A DNA stretch of 64,000 bases, from the NCBI RefSeq assembly GCF_902459555.1, contig NZ_CABPSM010000017.1:1-64000 (forward strand), read 5' to 3'. Below the pieces are notes generated by a model that had not been told where the DNA came from, did no database searches, and saw only the letters and a program-made list of their open reading frames with translations. Position numbers and translations under genes: made by a program. This stretch comes from Pandoraea horticolens. GTDB taxonomy: Bacteria; Pseudomonadota; Gammaproteobacteria; Burkholderiales; Burkholderiaceae. Within the stretch, counting starts at the first letter, position 1. The number at the start of each line of letters is the position of its first letter. Of the stretch, positions 55,626 through 64,000 are shown one piece after another.

Positions 55626-56574
55626 GGCCGCCGCGCCCCGCGAGCCCGCTACGCCCCAAGTCGCCCAGCCCCCGCACGGCGGGGCCGGCCAGCAGATCGC
55701 GCTGCATGTCGCCGCGATGTTGTTTGGCGCGTCGGCACTGTTCGGCGAACACATCGCCGCGAGCAGCACCCTGATCGTCTTCGGTCGCGGCCTCTTCTCA
55801 TGGCTTGCCCTGAGCGCCATCGCCCTTGCCGGGCTGGCTGGCATGCGCAGTGCCTCACGACTCTCGGGCGGGGCACCGTGGCAGGGACTTTCCTGCGCAT
55901 CGGCGTTACGACTCATCGTGGCTGGCGTGTTGCTCGCCGTGCACTGGCTCGCGTTCTTCCTCGCGATCAAAGCAGGCGGCGTCGCCGTCGGCACGCTCGG
56001 TTTCGCGTGCTTCCCCGCGTTCGTGATCCTGCTCGAATGGCCCCTGCGCCGCGAACGTCCAACGCTTGGCGATGCCGGGGTGGTCGGACTCGTGTGCATC
56101 GGACTGGCGCTCGTCACACCGGCGTTCGACTGGCGGGCAGGCGCCACCGTGGGCCTCGCATGGGGGGTGCTTTCCGGCGCCATCTATGCGGTCATCGCGC
56201 TGTCCAATCGCGTGCTGGGTGCGCAGGCGTCGCCGTTGCAGGCCAGTTGGTGGCAGTGCCTGGGCATCCTTCTCGTGCTCGGCCCGTTTGCATGGCGCGA
56301 GGCACTTACATTGCCCGCCGCCCAATGGGGATGGCTCGCGTGTCTTGGCGTTGTCTGTACCGCGCTGGCGTACACCCTCTTCATTCACGCACTGCGCACG
56401 GTCAAGGCCAGCCGGGCGGCAGTCGTCATCGCCCTCGAACCGGTGTATGCCATTGCCTTCGCCTGGGTGCTGTTCGGCACCTCGCCCACGCTCAAGATGG
56501 CGGTCGGCGGCGTGTGCATCGTCGGTGCCGTCGCCTGGTCCGGTTCGATGCGCTCGCGCCGCAGCCCTCACTGA
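55618..56574 (+). CDS. EamA/DMT family transporter
   Basis: 318 residues, ten predicted membrane helices in two homologous EamA halves: the first from AAMLFGASALFGEHIAASS, the second from WGVLSGAIYAVIALSNRVL. Members export amino acids and metabolites. It overlaps the Lrp gene, indicating regulator-transporter coupling. The N-terminal 25 residues are Pro/Ala-rich and soluble. Confidence 0.9.
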   Translation: MPEAAAPREPATPQVAQPPHGGAGQQIALHVAAMLFGASALFGEHIAASSTLIVFGRGLFSWLALSAIALAGLAGMRSASRLSGGAPWQGLSCASALRLIVAGVLLAVHWLAFFLAIKAGGVAVGTLGFACFPAFVILLEWPLRRERPTLGDAGVVGLVCIGLALVTPAFDWRAGATVGLAWGVLSGAIYAVIALSNRVLGAQASPLQASWWQCLGILLVLGPFAWREALTLPAAQWGWLACLGVVCTALAYTLFIHALRTVKASRAAVVIALEPVYAIAFAWVLFGTSPTLKMAVGGVCIVGAVAWSGSMRSRRSPH

Positions 56575-56586
56575 CGCCCTCGCGCC

Positions 56587-57345
56587 TCAGACGAACATGC
56601 CGCCCGACGCCTCAATGCGCTGGGCATTGATCCAGCCCGTCTCCTCGGCCAGCAGCGCCGCCACCATGCCGCCGATATCGTCGGCCTCGCCCACGCGGCC
56701 GAGTGCCGTATTCGCCGCGATCATCTGATTGACGCCCGGGTTGTCACGCACCGTGCCGCCGTTGAAATCCGTGGCGATGGCCCCCGGCGCGACGGTGTTG
56801 GCCCGAATGCCGCGCGCCCCCAACTCCTTCGCCAGATAGCGCGAGAACACCTCGATACCGCCCTTCATCATCGCGTAGGCTGAAGCGCCCGGCAGCGAGA
56901 AGCGCGCCAGACCGCTCGACACGTTCAGAATGCGACCGCCGTCGGCGATCAGCGGCAACAACGCCTGCGTCAGGAAATACGGCCCCTTCAGATGAACACG
57001 CACGAGGTCGTCGAACTGGGCTTGTGTCGTTTCGGCGAACGCGCTGTGCAAGCCCGTGCCGGCATTGTTGAGCAGGAAGTCGAACGCGTCGCGCTTCCAC
57101 ACATCGCTCAACACGCGTTTGATCTCTGCGGCAAACGGGGCGAACTGCGACGCGTCCGACACGTCGAGCGGCAACACCACGGCATTCGCCCCGAGCTTGA
57201 CGATCTCGGCCACGACCGCGTCGGCTTCTGCGCGCTGGCTGCGATAGGTGAGAATGACATCGATACCGCGACGAGCGGCAGCCAGTGCCGAAGCACGGCC
57301 CAGGCCGCGGCTGCCACCGGTGATGAGAACGATTTTGCGGGTCAT
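56587..57345 (-). CDS. Short-chain dehydrogenase/reductase (SDR)
   Basis: 252 residues from ATG 57345, with AGGAG seven bases upstream. The cofactor motif ITGGSRGLGRASA, the structural NNAG in FLLNNAGTGLHS, the catalytic Ser of ILNVSSGLARFS and the YxxxK in ASAYAMMKGGIEV are seen; the catalytic lysine is in the usual place. Oxidoreductase with NADP preference suggested by the basic residue after the loop. Divergent from a LysR gene with a strong operator dyad. Confidence 0.93.
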   Translation of the reverse strand: MTRKIVLITGGSRGLGRASALAAARRGIDVILTYRSQRAEADAVVAEIVKLGANAVVLPLDVSDASQFAPFAAEIKRVLSDVWKRDAFDFLLNNAGTGLHSAFAETTQAQFDDLVRVHLKGPYFLTQALLPLIADGGRILNVSSGLARFSLPGASAYAMMKGGIEVFSRYLAKELGARGIRANTVAPGAIATDFNGGTVRDNPGVNQMIAANTALGRVGEADDIGGMVAALLAEETGWINAQRIEASGGMFV

Positions 57346-57548
57346 GGTGATTCTCCTGAATGCTGAGGGCAGTGCGCACTGGCAGCGCCCCGTTGAACAA
57401 TGTTGGCTGACCCGTGCCATACGGGCCGTTTCATCCCCGCACCTGTCAGCTCTCGCCTGCGCCCTTCGTCATCGATTGTCGACAGAGCGCTTCAGGTGCT
57501 GCGATATGTTCAACATGCTATTGCAACGAATTTAGCCAATAAACCCAT

Positions 57549-57575
57549 TGAATTTGATTAAACTGATCAAATTCA
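57549..57575. promoter_or_regulatory. Perfect 10-bp inverted repeat, candidate LysR operator
   Basis: TGAATTTGAT-N7-ATCAAATTCA lies between the divergent SDR and LysR genes, 45 bases before the LysR start. Symmetry and position fit a LysR binding site controlling both genes. Confidence 0.75.
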
Positions 57576-57619
57576 GATAACAGTGGATCGGCCGATCAAC
57601 GCACCGATCCTCTCTCGCC

Positions 57620-58525
57620 ATGCATCAGCTCGACGCCATGCGCATCTTCGTGCGCGTCACCGAAACCGGCAGCTTCACGCAGGCCGCCGACAGTCTCGGC
57701 CTGCCTCGCGCCAGCGTTTCCAACGCCATCAAGCAACTCGAAACCAAGTTGGGCACGCGCCTGCTGCATCGGACCACCCGGCGTGTGCAGCTCACGCAGG
57801 ACGGTCAGGCCTGTCTCGAGCGATGCATGGATCTGCTCGCCGACATGGAAGAGTGGGAGACGATGTTCGCCGTGCGCGACGAAGCGCTCACGGGCCGCCT
57901 GCGCATCGATCTGCCCGCCACGCTCGCGCGTATGATCGTCATTCCGCAATTGCCCGCGTTTCTGGCGCAGCATCCGGCGCTACACATGGAATTGTCGAGC
58001 ACCGACCGGCGCGTCGACCTCGTGCGCGAAGGGTTCGACTGCGTGTTGCGCGTGGGTGCCATCGCAGACTCGACGCTGATTGCGCGCCCGCTCGGTCACA
58101 TGCGTCAGATCAACGTCGCGAGCCCGGCCTACCTCGAACGTTACGGCGTGCCGCGCACGCTCGACGATCTGCGCAAGCATCAGTTGATTCACTACACGAC
58201 GACACTGGGCACGCGCCCGGTCGGCTGGGAGTACTTCGATGGTGAGCGCTACACGCAATGGCCGATGGAAGGTGTGCTCACCGTGAACAATGCCGACGCT
58301 TATCAGGCGGCGTGCCTCGCCGGGCTCGGGCTGATTCAGGCGCCGGAGAGCGGCGCACGCGAACATTTGGCCAATGGCACGCTGCAAGAAGTGCTGCCCG
58401 AGTATCGGGCAGAGCCATTGGCCGTGACGCTGCTCTATGCGAACCGGCGTCACTTGCCACGGCGCGTACACGCGTTCATGAACTGGCTCACCGACTTGCT
58501 GACACCCCGTCTGACAACGCCCTGA
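57620..58525 (+). CDS. LysR-family regulator divergent from an SDR gene
   Basis: 301 residues. Helix-turn-helix GSFTQAADSLGLPRASVSNAIKQLE, then VQLTQDGQACLERC and the ligand domain with GFDCVLRVGAIADSTLIARPLG, the CrgA/AaeR-like branch. It probably controls the divergent SDR gene through the dyad at 57549-57575. Confidence 0.93.
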   Translation: MHQLDAMRIFVRVTETGSFTQAADSLGLPRASVSNAIKQLETKLGTRLLHRTTRRVQLTQDGQACLERCMDLLADMEEWETMFAVRDEALTGRLRIDLPATLARMIVIPQLPAFLAQHPALHMELSSTDRRVDLVREGFDCVLRVGAIADSTLIARPLGHMRQINVASPAYLERYGVPRTLDDLRKHQLIHYTTTLGTRPVGWEYFDGERYTQWPMEGVLTVNNADAYQAACLAGLGLIQAPESGAREHLANGTLQEVLPEYRAEPLAVTLLYANRRHLPRRVHAFMNWLTDLLTPRLTTP

Positions 58526-58558
58526 GGCCCACGAGGATCGCGCCCCGCACCTGCGCGT

Positions 58559-59209
58559 CTATAGTCCGCGCTCGACCATTGCGACAAGCCGCTGCCCCAG
58601 CACGTCGACCTGATCGCCAGGCAGATCGCGCAGCGGGCCGTCGATCACCAGCACCGCCAAGCCATGTACGGCGGCCCACGCCAGATACTCCGCGCCGGGC
58701 CGCTGCGCCGCGCCGATAATGCCTGCGGCGACCATCCCGTCGAGTGCCGCCCCCAGCAGTTGGAAGGGATTGAGCCCGCTCGTTCCTGCTTTCTCCGGCG
58801 TCGCCGCCGAACGCACATTCTCCGACGGTGCAAACGCCGTGCGGAACAGCCCCTGCTGCGCGCGCGCAAAGTGCAGATAGCCAATGCCGACGGCCCGCAA
58901 GCCCGCACGCGCACGGCCGGCCGCGTCGAGCGCCGCCATCCCGGGTGCCGCCATCTCATGCTCGATGGCCAGCGCCAGTTCGGCCAATGCCGCCGAGCGC
59001 ACAGCATCGAGCAAATCCTGACGATTCGCAAAGTGACGGTACGCCGCATTGGGCACTACCCCGGCGCGGCGCGTGGCCTCGCGCAGAATCACGGCGTCCG
59101 GCCCGCCATCGCGCGCCAGCGCTATCCCCGCTTCCAGCAACGCCCGGCGAAGGTCGCCATGCCGGTATGTCGTGCGTGCCGGCCCTGTCGCTGTGTCTTG
59201 TTCTGTCAT
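58559..59209 (-). CDS. TetR-family regulator
   Basis: 216 residues from ATG 59209, with AAGGAG seven bases upstream. Helix-turn-helix DAVILREATRRAGVVPNAAYRHFANRQ in the form common to Burkholderia TetR proteins with a WHG-type ligand domain (C-terminal WAAVHGLAVLVIDGPL). Divergent from the SnoaL-like gene; two copies of ACACTGTCCA lie in the promoter region. Confidence 0.92.
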   Translation of the reverse strand: MTEQDTATGPARTTYRHGDLRRALLEAGIALARDGGPDAVILREATRRAGVVPNAAYRHFANRQDLLDAVRSAALAELALAIEHEMAAPGMAALDAAGRARAGLRAVGIGYLHFARAQQGLFRTAFAPSENVRSAATPEKAGTSGLNPFQLLGAALDGMVAAGIIGAAQRPGAEYLAWAAVHGLAVLVIDGPLRDLPGDQVDVLGQRLVAMVERGL

Positions 59210-59221
59210 TACAACTCCTTG

Positions 59222-59266
59222 TGGACACTGTCCATTATGTCTGCTATTGTTTGTGTACACTGTCCA
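59222..59266. promoter_or_regulatory. Two TetR operator copies in the divergent promoter
   Basis: TGGACA-C-TGTCCA at 59222-59234 and TGTACA-C-TGTCCA at 59254-59266 have centres 32 bases apart, about three helical turns. A plausible plus-strand promoter, TGGACA-N17-TATTGT (59222-59250), overlaps the first site. Confidence 0.75.
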
Positions 59267-59316
59267 CAAAGGCAAGTTGCAGCGCGACATATCAGCGCAA
59301 CACGTGAGGAGGCACT

Positions 59317-59700
59317 ATGGTGGAGACATATCCGGCACATGGCGACGAAGCGGCCATTTGTGCGATCAATGCAGCATGGCTCGAACACTACGACCCCGAT
59401 GTCGTGGTGTTCGACGTGATGCCGCCTATCGAGCATCGCGGCCTTGAGGCGTATCGCCGTTTGCTCGAGGGTTGGTTCGGCCATACGGTCGGGCCGGTCC
59501 ATTTCGAAGTCGCGCAATGGCATCTCCAGCACGCCGGCGATCTGGCGTTCAGCCATAGCGTGAATATCGTGCGCAACACCGGTGCCGACGGACAGACATA
59601 CGGCGCCACCGTGCGTGCGACGGTGTGCTATCGCAAGACACAAGGCCGTTGGCGTGTGGTGCATGAGCATGCCTCGGTGCCCATGTCGTTCGCGCCTTAG
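59317..59700 (+). CDS. SnoaL-like / NTF2-fold protein, apparently shortened
   Basis: 127 residues. The second half (PVHFEVAQWHLQHAGDLAFS, RATVCYRKTQGRWRVVHEHASVPM) matches the SnoaL/ketosteroid-isomerase-like family. Near residue 20 the usual AW...(helix)...HYAPDVVVFD spacing is shortened: AINAAWLEHYDPDVVVFD lacks about 15 residues of the second helix. It may be inactive or a real variant. Controlled by the divergent TetR repressor. Confidence 0.8.
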   Translation: MVETYPAHGDEAAICAINAAWLEHYDPDVVVFDVMPPIEHRGLEAYRRLLEGWFGHTVGPVHFEVAQWHLQHAGDLAFSHSVNIVRNTGADGQTYGATVRATVCYRKTQGRWRVVHEHASVPMSFAP

Positions 59701-59758
59701 CACTTTCCTGCCGGGGCGTCGTCATGCCCCTTTTTTAAGACATCGAGAGGAGCGCTCC

Positions 59759-60187
59759 ATGCAAGTCCATTCCTATTTGTTTTTCGAAGGTCGTTGCGAA
59801 GAAGCCATTACGTTTTACGAGAAGACGCTGGGGGCGAAGCGCGGCATGCTCATGCGCTACAGCGAGAGCCCCGAGCGTTGCCCGGAGGGGATGCTCCCGC
59901 CGGGAAGCGAGAACAAGATCATGCACGGTGAATTCACCATCGGCGAATCGATGGTGATGGCCTCGGACGGCGAGGTGAGCGGCAAGCCCAAGTTCGGCGG
60001 CTTCTCGCTGTCGGTCGACTTTACGGAAGTGGCCGCGGCCGAAAAGGCCTTCAACGCCCTCGCAGACGGCGGTGAAGTCAACATGCCGCTCGGCGAAACC
60101 TTCTTCGCGAAGACGTTCGGCATGGTCAAGGATCGCTTCGGCATGAACTGGATGGTGATCGTGCCGAAGGAAATGCCGAAGGGCTGA
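59759..60187 (+). CDS. VOC family protein, PhnB-like
   Basis: 142 residues from ATG 59759, with GAGAGGAG upstream. PhnB/DUF1338-like glyoxalase-fold features: [38 protein letters not shown] and the C-terminal [15 protein letters not shown]. Members bind a metal, but the exact substrate of this group is unknown. It lies 58 bases after the SnoaL-like gene and may be co-transcribed with it. Confidence 0.9.
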   Translation: MQVHSYLFFEGRCEEAITFYEKTLGAKRGMLMRYSESPERCPEGMLPPGSENKIMHGEFTIGESMVMASDGEVSGKPKFGGFSLSVDFTEVAAAEKAFNALADGGEVNMPLGETFFAKTFGMVKDRFGMNWMVIVPKEMPKG

Positions 60188-60333
60188 AGATTCAGGATGC
60201 GCCGGGGGCCGACGCGGTTGCTTGGCTGCCTGCGGGCGGGCATACGGGACAGACGACAGCCCCGATGCCCGCCGTTCTTTTGCCCGTACAGCCTACCCAA
60301 CAAGTTCCGCACGCCTGTGCTATCGTCGCCGCC

Positions 60334-61263
60334 ATGCCATCCGTGATCTCAATCCAGAATCTGTCGAAGACGTACGCGACCGGCTTCCAGGCACTCAAGA
60401 ACATCAACCTGGAAATCCAACGCGGCGAAATCTTCGCCCTGCTCGGCCCGAACGGCGCCGGCAAAACGACCCTCATCAGTACTATCTGCGGTATCGTGCG
60501 CCCGACCTCGGGCACGGTCACCGTCGACGGTCACGACATCGTCACGGACTACCGTGCCGCGCGTGAAACCATCGGCCTCGTGCCGCAGGAACTGACCACC
60601 GACTCCTTCGAATCGGTGTGGGCCACCGTCTCTTTCTCGCGCGGCCTGTTCGGCAAGCCCGCGAATCCAGCGTACATCGAAAAGGTGCTGCGCTCGCTCT
60701 CGCTGTGGGAGAAGAAAGACAGCCGCATCATGCAACTCTCGGGCGGCATGAAGCGACGCGTGCTGATCGCCAAGGCGCTCTCGCACGAGCCGCGCGTGCT
60801 GTTCCTGGACGAACCCACGGCGGGGGTCGACGTCGAGCTGCGCCGCGACATGTGGCGTCTCGTGCAATCGCTGCGCGAGACAGGCGTTACCGTGATCCTC
60901 ACCACGCACTACATCGAAGAAGCCGAGGAAATGGCCGACCGCGTGGGCATCATCACCGGCGGTCAGATCACGCTCGTGCAGGAGAAGACCGAGCTGATGC
61001 GGCACATGGGCAGCAAGCAGCTCACGATGCAACTCGCCGAGCCGTTGTCTGCCGTGCCCGAGTCGCTTGCCCGCTACGGCCTTGCGCTCGGCAACAACGG
61101 CACCGAACTTGCCTTCAACTACGACGCCAATATCGAGCAGACTTCCATCGCGACCCTGCTGCGCGATATGGAGCATGCCGGTATCTCGGTGAAGGATCTG
61201 CACACGACGCAAAGCTCGCTCGAAGACATCTTCGTCTCGCTCGTGCACAAAAAAGAAGGATGA
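60334..61263 (+). CDS. ABC-2 type exporter, ATP-binding subunit
   Basis: 309 residues from ATG 60334. Walker [12 protein letters not shown]-loop in [12 protein letters not shown], signature LSGGMKRRV and Walker [13 protein letters not shown] are intact, and the switch histidine is in [17 protein letters not shown]. The C-terminal extension, after about residue 215, is typical of DrrA/NodI-type drug or polysaccharide exporters. The permease gene begins inside its stop codon. Confidence 0.95.
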   Translation: MPSVISIQNLSKTYATGFQALKNINLEIQRGEIFALLGPNGAGKTTLISTICGIVRPTSGTVTVDGHDIVTDYRAARETIGLVPQELTTDSFESVWATVSFSRGLFGKPANPAYIEKVLRSLSLWEKKDSRIMQLSGGMKRRVLIAKALSHEPRVLFLDEPTAGVDVELRRDMWRLVQSLRETGVTVILTTHYIEEAEEMADRVGIITGGQITLVQEKTELMRHMGSKQLTMQLAEPLSAVPESLARYGLALGNNGTELAFNYDANIEQTSIATLLRDMEHAGISVKDLHTTQSSLEDIFVSLVHKKEG

Positions 61264-62033
61264 GCCGCGCCATGAATCTCTACGCCGTCAGGGCGATCTA
61301 CAACTTCGAGATGGCCCGCACGCGTCGCACGCTGATGCAGAGCATCATCTCGCCCGTCATCTCGACGTCGCTTTACTTTGTGGTGTTCGGTGCGGCCATC
61401 GGTTCGCGCATTCCGGAAATCGAGGGCGTGCCGTACGGCGCGTTCATCGTGCCGGGTCTCATCATGCTTTCGCTGCTCACGCAAAGCGTGACGAACGCCT
61501 CGTTCGGCATCTATTTCCCGCGATTTACCGGCACGATCTACGAGGTGCTCTCCGCGCCCGTGTCGTATATGGAGATCGTGGTGGCGTATGTGGGGGCTGC
61601 GGCGACCAAGTCGATCATTCTCGGTGTCATCATGCTCGGCACCGCCGCGCTGTTCGTGCCGCTGCGCATCGAGCATCCGCTCTGGATGGTGCTGTTTCTG
61701 GTGCTCACCGCCGTGACGTTCAGCCTGCTCGGCTTCATCATCGGCATCTGGGCCGACGGATTCGAGAAGCTGCAACTGGTGCCGCTGCTCATCATCACGC
61801 CGCTCACGTTCCTCGGCGGCAGCTTCTATTCGACGAGCATCCTGCCGCCGTTCTGGCGCACGGTCACGCTGTTCAATCCGGTCGTGTATCTCATCAGCGG
61901 TTTTCGCTGGAGCTTCTACGGGCTGGCAGACGTAAGCGTGGGTGTCAGTCTCGGCATGACGATCGTCTTCCTCGCCGTCTTCCTCGCCATCGTTGCCTGG
62001 ATGTTCAAGACGGGCTACCGGCTCAAGAACTGA
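61260..62033 (+). CDS. ABC-2 type exporter, permease subunit
   Basis: 257 residues from ATG 61260 (ATGA overlap); ATG 61272 is an alternative. Six membrane segments of the ABC2_membrane family, with [35 protein letters not shown] and the conserved [19 protein letters not shown]. Pairs with the ATPase upstream. Exported substrate unknown. Confidence 0.94.
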   Translation: MSRAMNLYAVRAIYNFEMARTRRTLMQSIISPVISTSLYFVVFGAAIGSRIPEIEGVPYGAFIVPGLIMLSLLTQSVTNASFGIYFPRFTGTIYEVLSAPVSYMEIVVAYVGAAATKSIILGVIMLGTAALFVPLRIEHPLWMVLFLVLTAVTFSLLGFIIGIWADGFEKLQLVPLLIITPLTFLGGSFYSTSILPPFWRTVTLFNPVVYLISGFRWSFYGLADVSVGVSLGMTIVFLAVFLAIVAWMFKTGYRLKN

Positions 62034-62101
62034 CGCCCCGTGCCGGACGGTGAGTCGTCCGGCACCGCCCGTCCCTCCCTGCACCTGCCCGGCTATCCGG
62101 A

Positions 62102-62716
62102 TCAGAGCGGCGGCGTTTCCCGGAATGCTGGCAGCGCCTCGGCCTGCGCGGAGAACCGGGCGACTTCCGGAAAGTCGTTGCCGAAGTCGACTTCCGGCAA
62201 CATCAACTGATGGAAGCGCCACGCCACGGCAATCGCCACGCCATGCTCGCCGATGCCGTCCGGCGTCGCCAGCACGGGCTTGCGCGCCAGTTCGGTCTCC
62301 AGCGCGCGGAACGCTGCGTGCACCTGTTTGCGGACACGATCCGTCCAGGGTGTGTGGCGCTTCTCGCTCGGGCGCAGCTCACGCTCGTACACCAGTTGCA
62401 CCGACTTCTCGCATGCCGCCAGCGCCAGCCCCGTGAGGCGCAATGCGCGCAGGTATTCGGCAGGGTCGGCGGGCACGAGCCGCCGCGCCGGATCGACCAA
62501 CGTCTCGATGTATTGCAGGATGAGCGTCGAGTCCATGAGCACCGTGCCGTCGTCGGCCACGAATGTCGGGGCTTTCACGACCGGGTTGATCGTCGAGAAT
62601 TCGTCGAACGTTCGAAAGACGGACAGCGAGCGATGTTCGTACGGCAACCCGAGCAGCTTCAGACAAATCGCCGTGCGGCGCACGTACGGGGAATCCAGCA
62701 TTCCAATCAATTGCAT
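62102..62716 (-). CDS. Glutathione S-transferase
   Basis: 204 residues. Thioredoxin-like N-domain with the catalytic region LDSPYVRRTAICLK, the cis-Pro glutathione site in VKAPTFVADDGTVLMDSTLI and an all-helical C-domain. Serine in DSPYVRR is the likely catalytic residue. It converges on the ABC exporter. Confidence 0.93.
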   Translation of the reverse strand: MQLIGMLDSPYVRRTAICLKLLGLPYEHRSLSVFRTFDEFSTINPVVKAPTFVADDGTVLMDSTLILQYIETLVDPARRLVPADPAEYLRALRLTGLALAACEKSVQLVYERELRPSEKRHTPWTDRVRKQVHAAFRALETELARKPVLATPDGIGEHGVAIAVAWRFHQLMLPEVDFGNDFPEVARFSAQAEALPAFRETPPL

Positions 62717-62871
62717 GTCTTGCTCCTGTGGTCGGCAGTCTCTGCCGGTGCTCGTGTGATCGTTCGGTTGTCATGCGACGGGCGGAGCCCGCATCCGCAC
62801 AAGCATAGCGGACGTCCGACGCCGCGCAAATCGAATTCGATTGCGGTTTTCTGTGAATCCGGCTCACAAGC

Positions 62872-62901
62872 GGCCGGTGGCACGACGCCGTGCCGCCGGC
62901 C
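62872..62901. repeat. Strong hairpin upstream of the DJ-1/Hsp31-like gene
   Basis: GGCCGGTGGCACG and CGTGCCGCCGGCC pair over 13 positions with one mismatch and a 4-base loop. No U-run follows on either strand. It could be a regulatory hairpin or a dispersed palindromic repeat. Confidence 0.65.
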
Positions 62902-62987
62902 TGTCGCACGGCACACGCCGACGCCTGCGAGCACGTCGCATGACAGGTAGAATGTGCCGCATGGCCGACTCGACAGGGAGACGTATC

Positions 62988-63677
62988 ATGAACATCCTGA
63001 TGGTTCTGACCTCGCACGACCGCCTTGGCGACACGGGCAAGAAGACTGGCTTCTGGCTCGAAGAATTCGCCGCGCCTTACTACGTATTCATCGACGAAGG
63101 GCTGGATGTCACGTTGGCGTCCCCCGCAGGCGGTCAGCCGCCGCTCGATCCGAAGAGCGACGAGCCCGATGCGCAGACGGATGCAACGCGGCGCTTTCGC
63201 GAAGATCCCGAGGCCCAGAAGGCGCTTGCCAACACCCTCCGGCTGGCCGACGTCAAAGCCACCGACTACGACGCCCTCTTCTACCCCGGCGGCCACGGCC
63301 CGCTGTGGGATCTGGCGCAAGACCCGAACTCCATCCATCTGATCGAATCCTTCGAGCGCGCGGGCAAGGCGATCGGCTTCGTCTGTCACGCGCCGGGGGT
63401 GCTGCGACAGGTGCGCAGCAAGAACGGCGAGCCGCTCGTACGCGGCCGTCATGTGACAGGTTTCACCAATGCCGAAGAGGCGGCGGTTGGCCTCACCGAT
63501 GTGGTGCCGTTCCTCGTCGAAGACGAACTCAACCGCCTGGGTGGCCTGTACGAGAAAGCCGGTAACTGGCAGTCGCATGTGGTCGGCGACGGACGGCTCG
63601 TGACGGGCCAGAATCCTGCCTCGTCGGAAGAAGCGGCGCGTACCGTGCTTGCGATGATGGAGCCTCGTCTGCCATGA
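62988..63677 (+). CDS. DJ-1/PfpI superfamily protein, Hsp31-like
   Basis: 229 residues from ATG 62988, with AGGGAG about eight bases upstream. Matches the type 1 glutamine amidotransferase-like/Hsp31 group: TGFWLEEFAAPYYVFIDEG near residue 20, DALFYPGGHGPLWDL near residue 98, and the nucleophile elbow GKAIGFVCHAPGVLRQV with Cys-His. Members act as chaperones or glyoxalases. The GNAT gene starts inside its stop codon. Confidence 0.92.
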   Translation: MNILMVLTSHDRLGDTGKKTGFWLEEFAAPYYVFIDEGLDVTLASPAGGQPPLDPKSDEPDAQTDATRRFREDPEAQKALANTLRLADVKATDYDALFYPGGHGPLWDLAQDPNSIHLIESFERAGKAIGFVCHAPGVLRQVRSKNGEPLVRGRHVTGFTNAEEAAVGLTDVVPFLVEDELNRLGGLYEKAGNWQSHVVGDGRLVTGQNPASSEEAARTVLAMMEPRLP

Positions 63678-64000
63678 ATTCGCGGGAGTCATCCGTCGAC
63701 GTGCGGCGTCTCGTGCCGAACGATGCGCTCGCGTTTCAGGCATTGCGGCTCGCAGGTCTGCAAGCCCACCCCGAGGCGTTCGGATCGACTTACGAGGAAG
63801 AGAAGGACTGGCCGGTCGAACGCGTGCGTGAATGGCTGGTGGCGCGCCCCGATGGGGGTGTCTTCGGCGCGTTCGAGAACGAACGGCTGATTGGCGTGCT
63901 GGGTCTGGGACGCGGGCAGCGCACGAACTTCGCGCACGTCGGCTTTTTGTGGGGAATGTATGTGCGCTCGGACGCGGCGGGGCGCGGCGTCGGACGTGCG
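63674..64000 (+). CDS. GNAT family N-acetyltransferase, cut by right window edge
   Basis: 109 codons are visible from ATG 63674, overlapping the upstream stop (ATGA). VDVRRLVPNDALAFQALRLA at the start and WGMYVRSDAAGRGVGR near the window edge, the acetyl-CoA-binding motif A, identify GNAT. The C-terminal third is outside the window. Probably acetylates a small amine or protein N-terminus. Confidence 0.9.
   Translation, partial: MNSRESSVDVRRLVPNDALAFQALRLAGLQAHPEAFGSTYEEEKDWPVERVREWLVARPDGGVFGAFENERLIGVLGLGRGQRTNFAHVGFLWGMYVRSDAAGRGVGRA

Noticed and set aside
1-64000. tRNA, rRNA, CRISPR, insertion sequence or prophage
   Set aside because: No cloverleaf-like sequence, no regular spaced repeats, and no transposase, integrase or phage-like gene was seen on either strand.

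Overview
The window looks like a chromosomal segment of a high-GC betaproteobacterium of the Burkholderiaceae, most like Pandoraea or a close Burkholderia relative. The genus is an inference. It rests on the aerobic benzoyl-CoA (box) cluster with a BoxR regulator, a cyoABCD quinol oxidase operon, a glyA-nrdR pair, a Burkholderia-type general porin and many LysR, Lrp and TetR regulators. There is no rRNA or MLST marker to settle it. I see no tRNA, rRNA, CRISPR array, insertion sequence, integrase or phage gene. Genes are dense and mostly high-GC, with AT-rich islands at promoters and a visibly less GC-rich autotransporter gene at the left edge.

Layout. 1-3068: 5' part of a large autotransporter gene, minus strand, cut by the left edge and with no stop inside the window. 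3446-5310: terminator, nrdR and glyA (minus). 5804-8520: an unrecognised protein with a kinase-like motif, a DUF523/TudS-like protein and a DJ-1/PfpI protein. 8628-19178: complete box pathway. boxC-boxB-boxA and boxR run on the minus strand; a DUF4863 gene, boxD, benzoate-CoA ligase and an alpha/beta hydrolase run on the plus strand. The boxC promoter is a near-consensus sigma70 promoter whose -10 box lies inside a TGCA-N6-TGCA site, as expected for BoxR repression. 19235-27798: selD, two Tat-exported proteins, a LysR gene divergent from a split chromate transporter, an unknown protein, a LysE exporter and a DUF3047 protein.

28045-34025: a class B penicillin-binding protein and the cyoABCD operon (no cyoE), whose CyoA carries a Met/His-rich tail. 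34536-42120: LysE/Lrp pair, a double-PAS diguanylate cyclase overlapping a convergent LysR gene, an MFS transporter, a SufR-like regulator, YnfA, SlyX and a DUF1439 protein. 42224-43683: ohr and a TetR gene, each preceded by a long palindrome. The TetR palindrome fills the spacer of its own promoter.

43840-54921 is the most interesting region: a LysR-controlled catabolic cluster of a dihydroxyacid-dehydratase-family enzyme, an AAHS-type permease, a TfdA/TauD dioxygenase, both subunits of an AcnX-type dehydratase, a FAD oxidoreductase, a second AAHS-type permease and a porin. I know of no described pathway with this exact set. The porin and two permeases suggest uptake of a small organic acid that is then hydroxylated or dealkylated, oxidised and twice dehydrated. 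55146-64000: Lrp/EamA pair, SDR/LysR pair with a 10-bp perfect operator dyad, TetR/SnoaL-like pair with two operator copies, a VOC protein, an ABC-2 exporter, a GST, a DJ-1/Hsp31-like protein and a GNAT acetyltransferase cut by the right edge.
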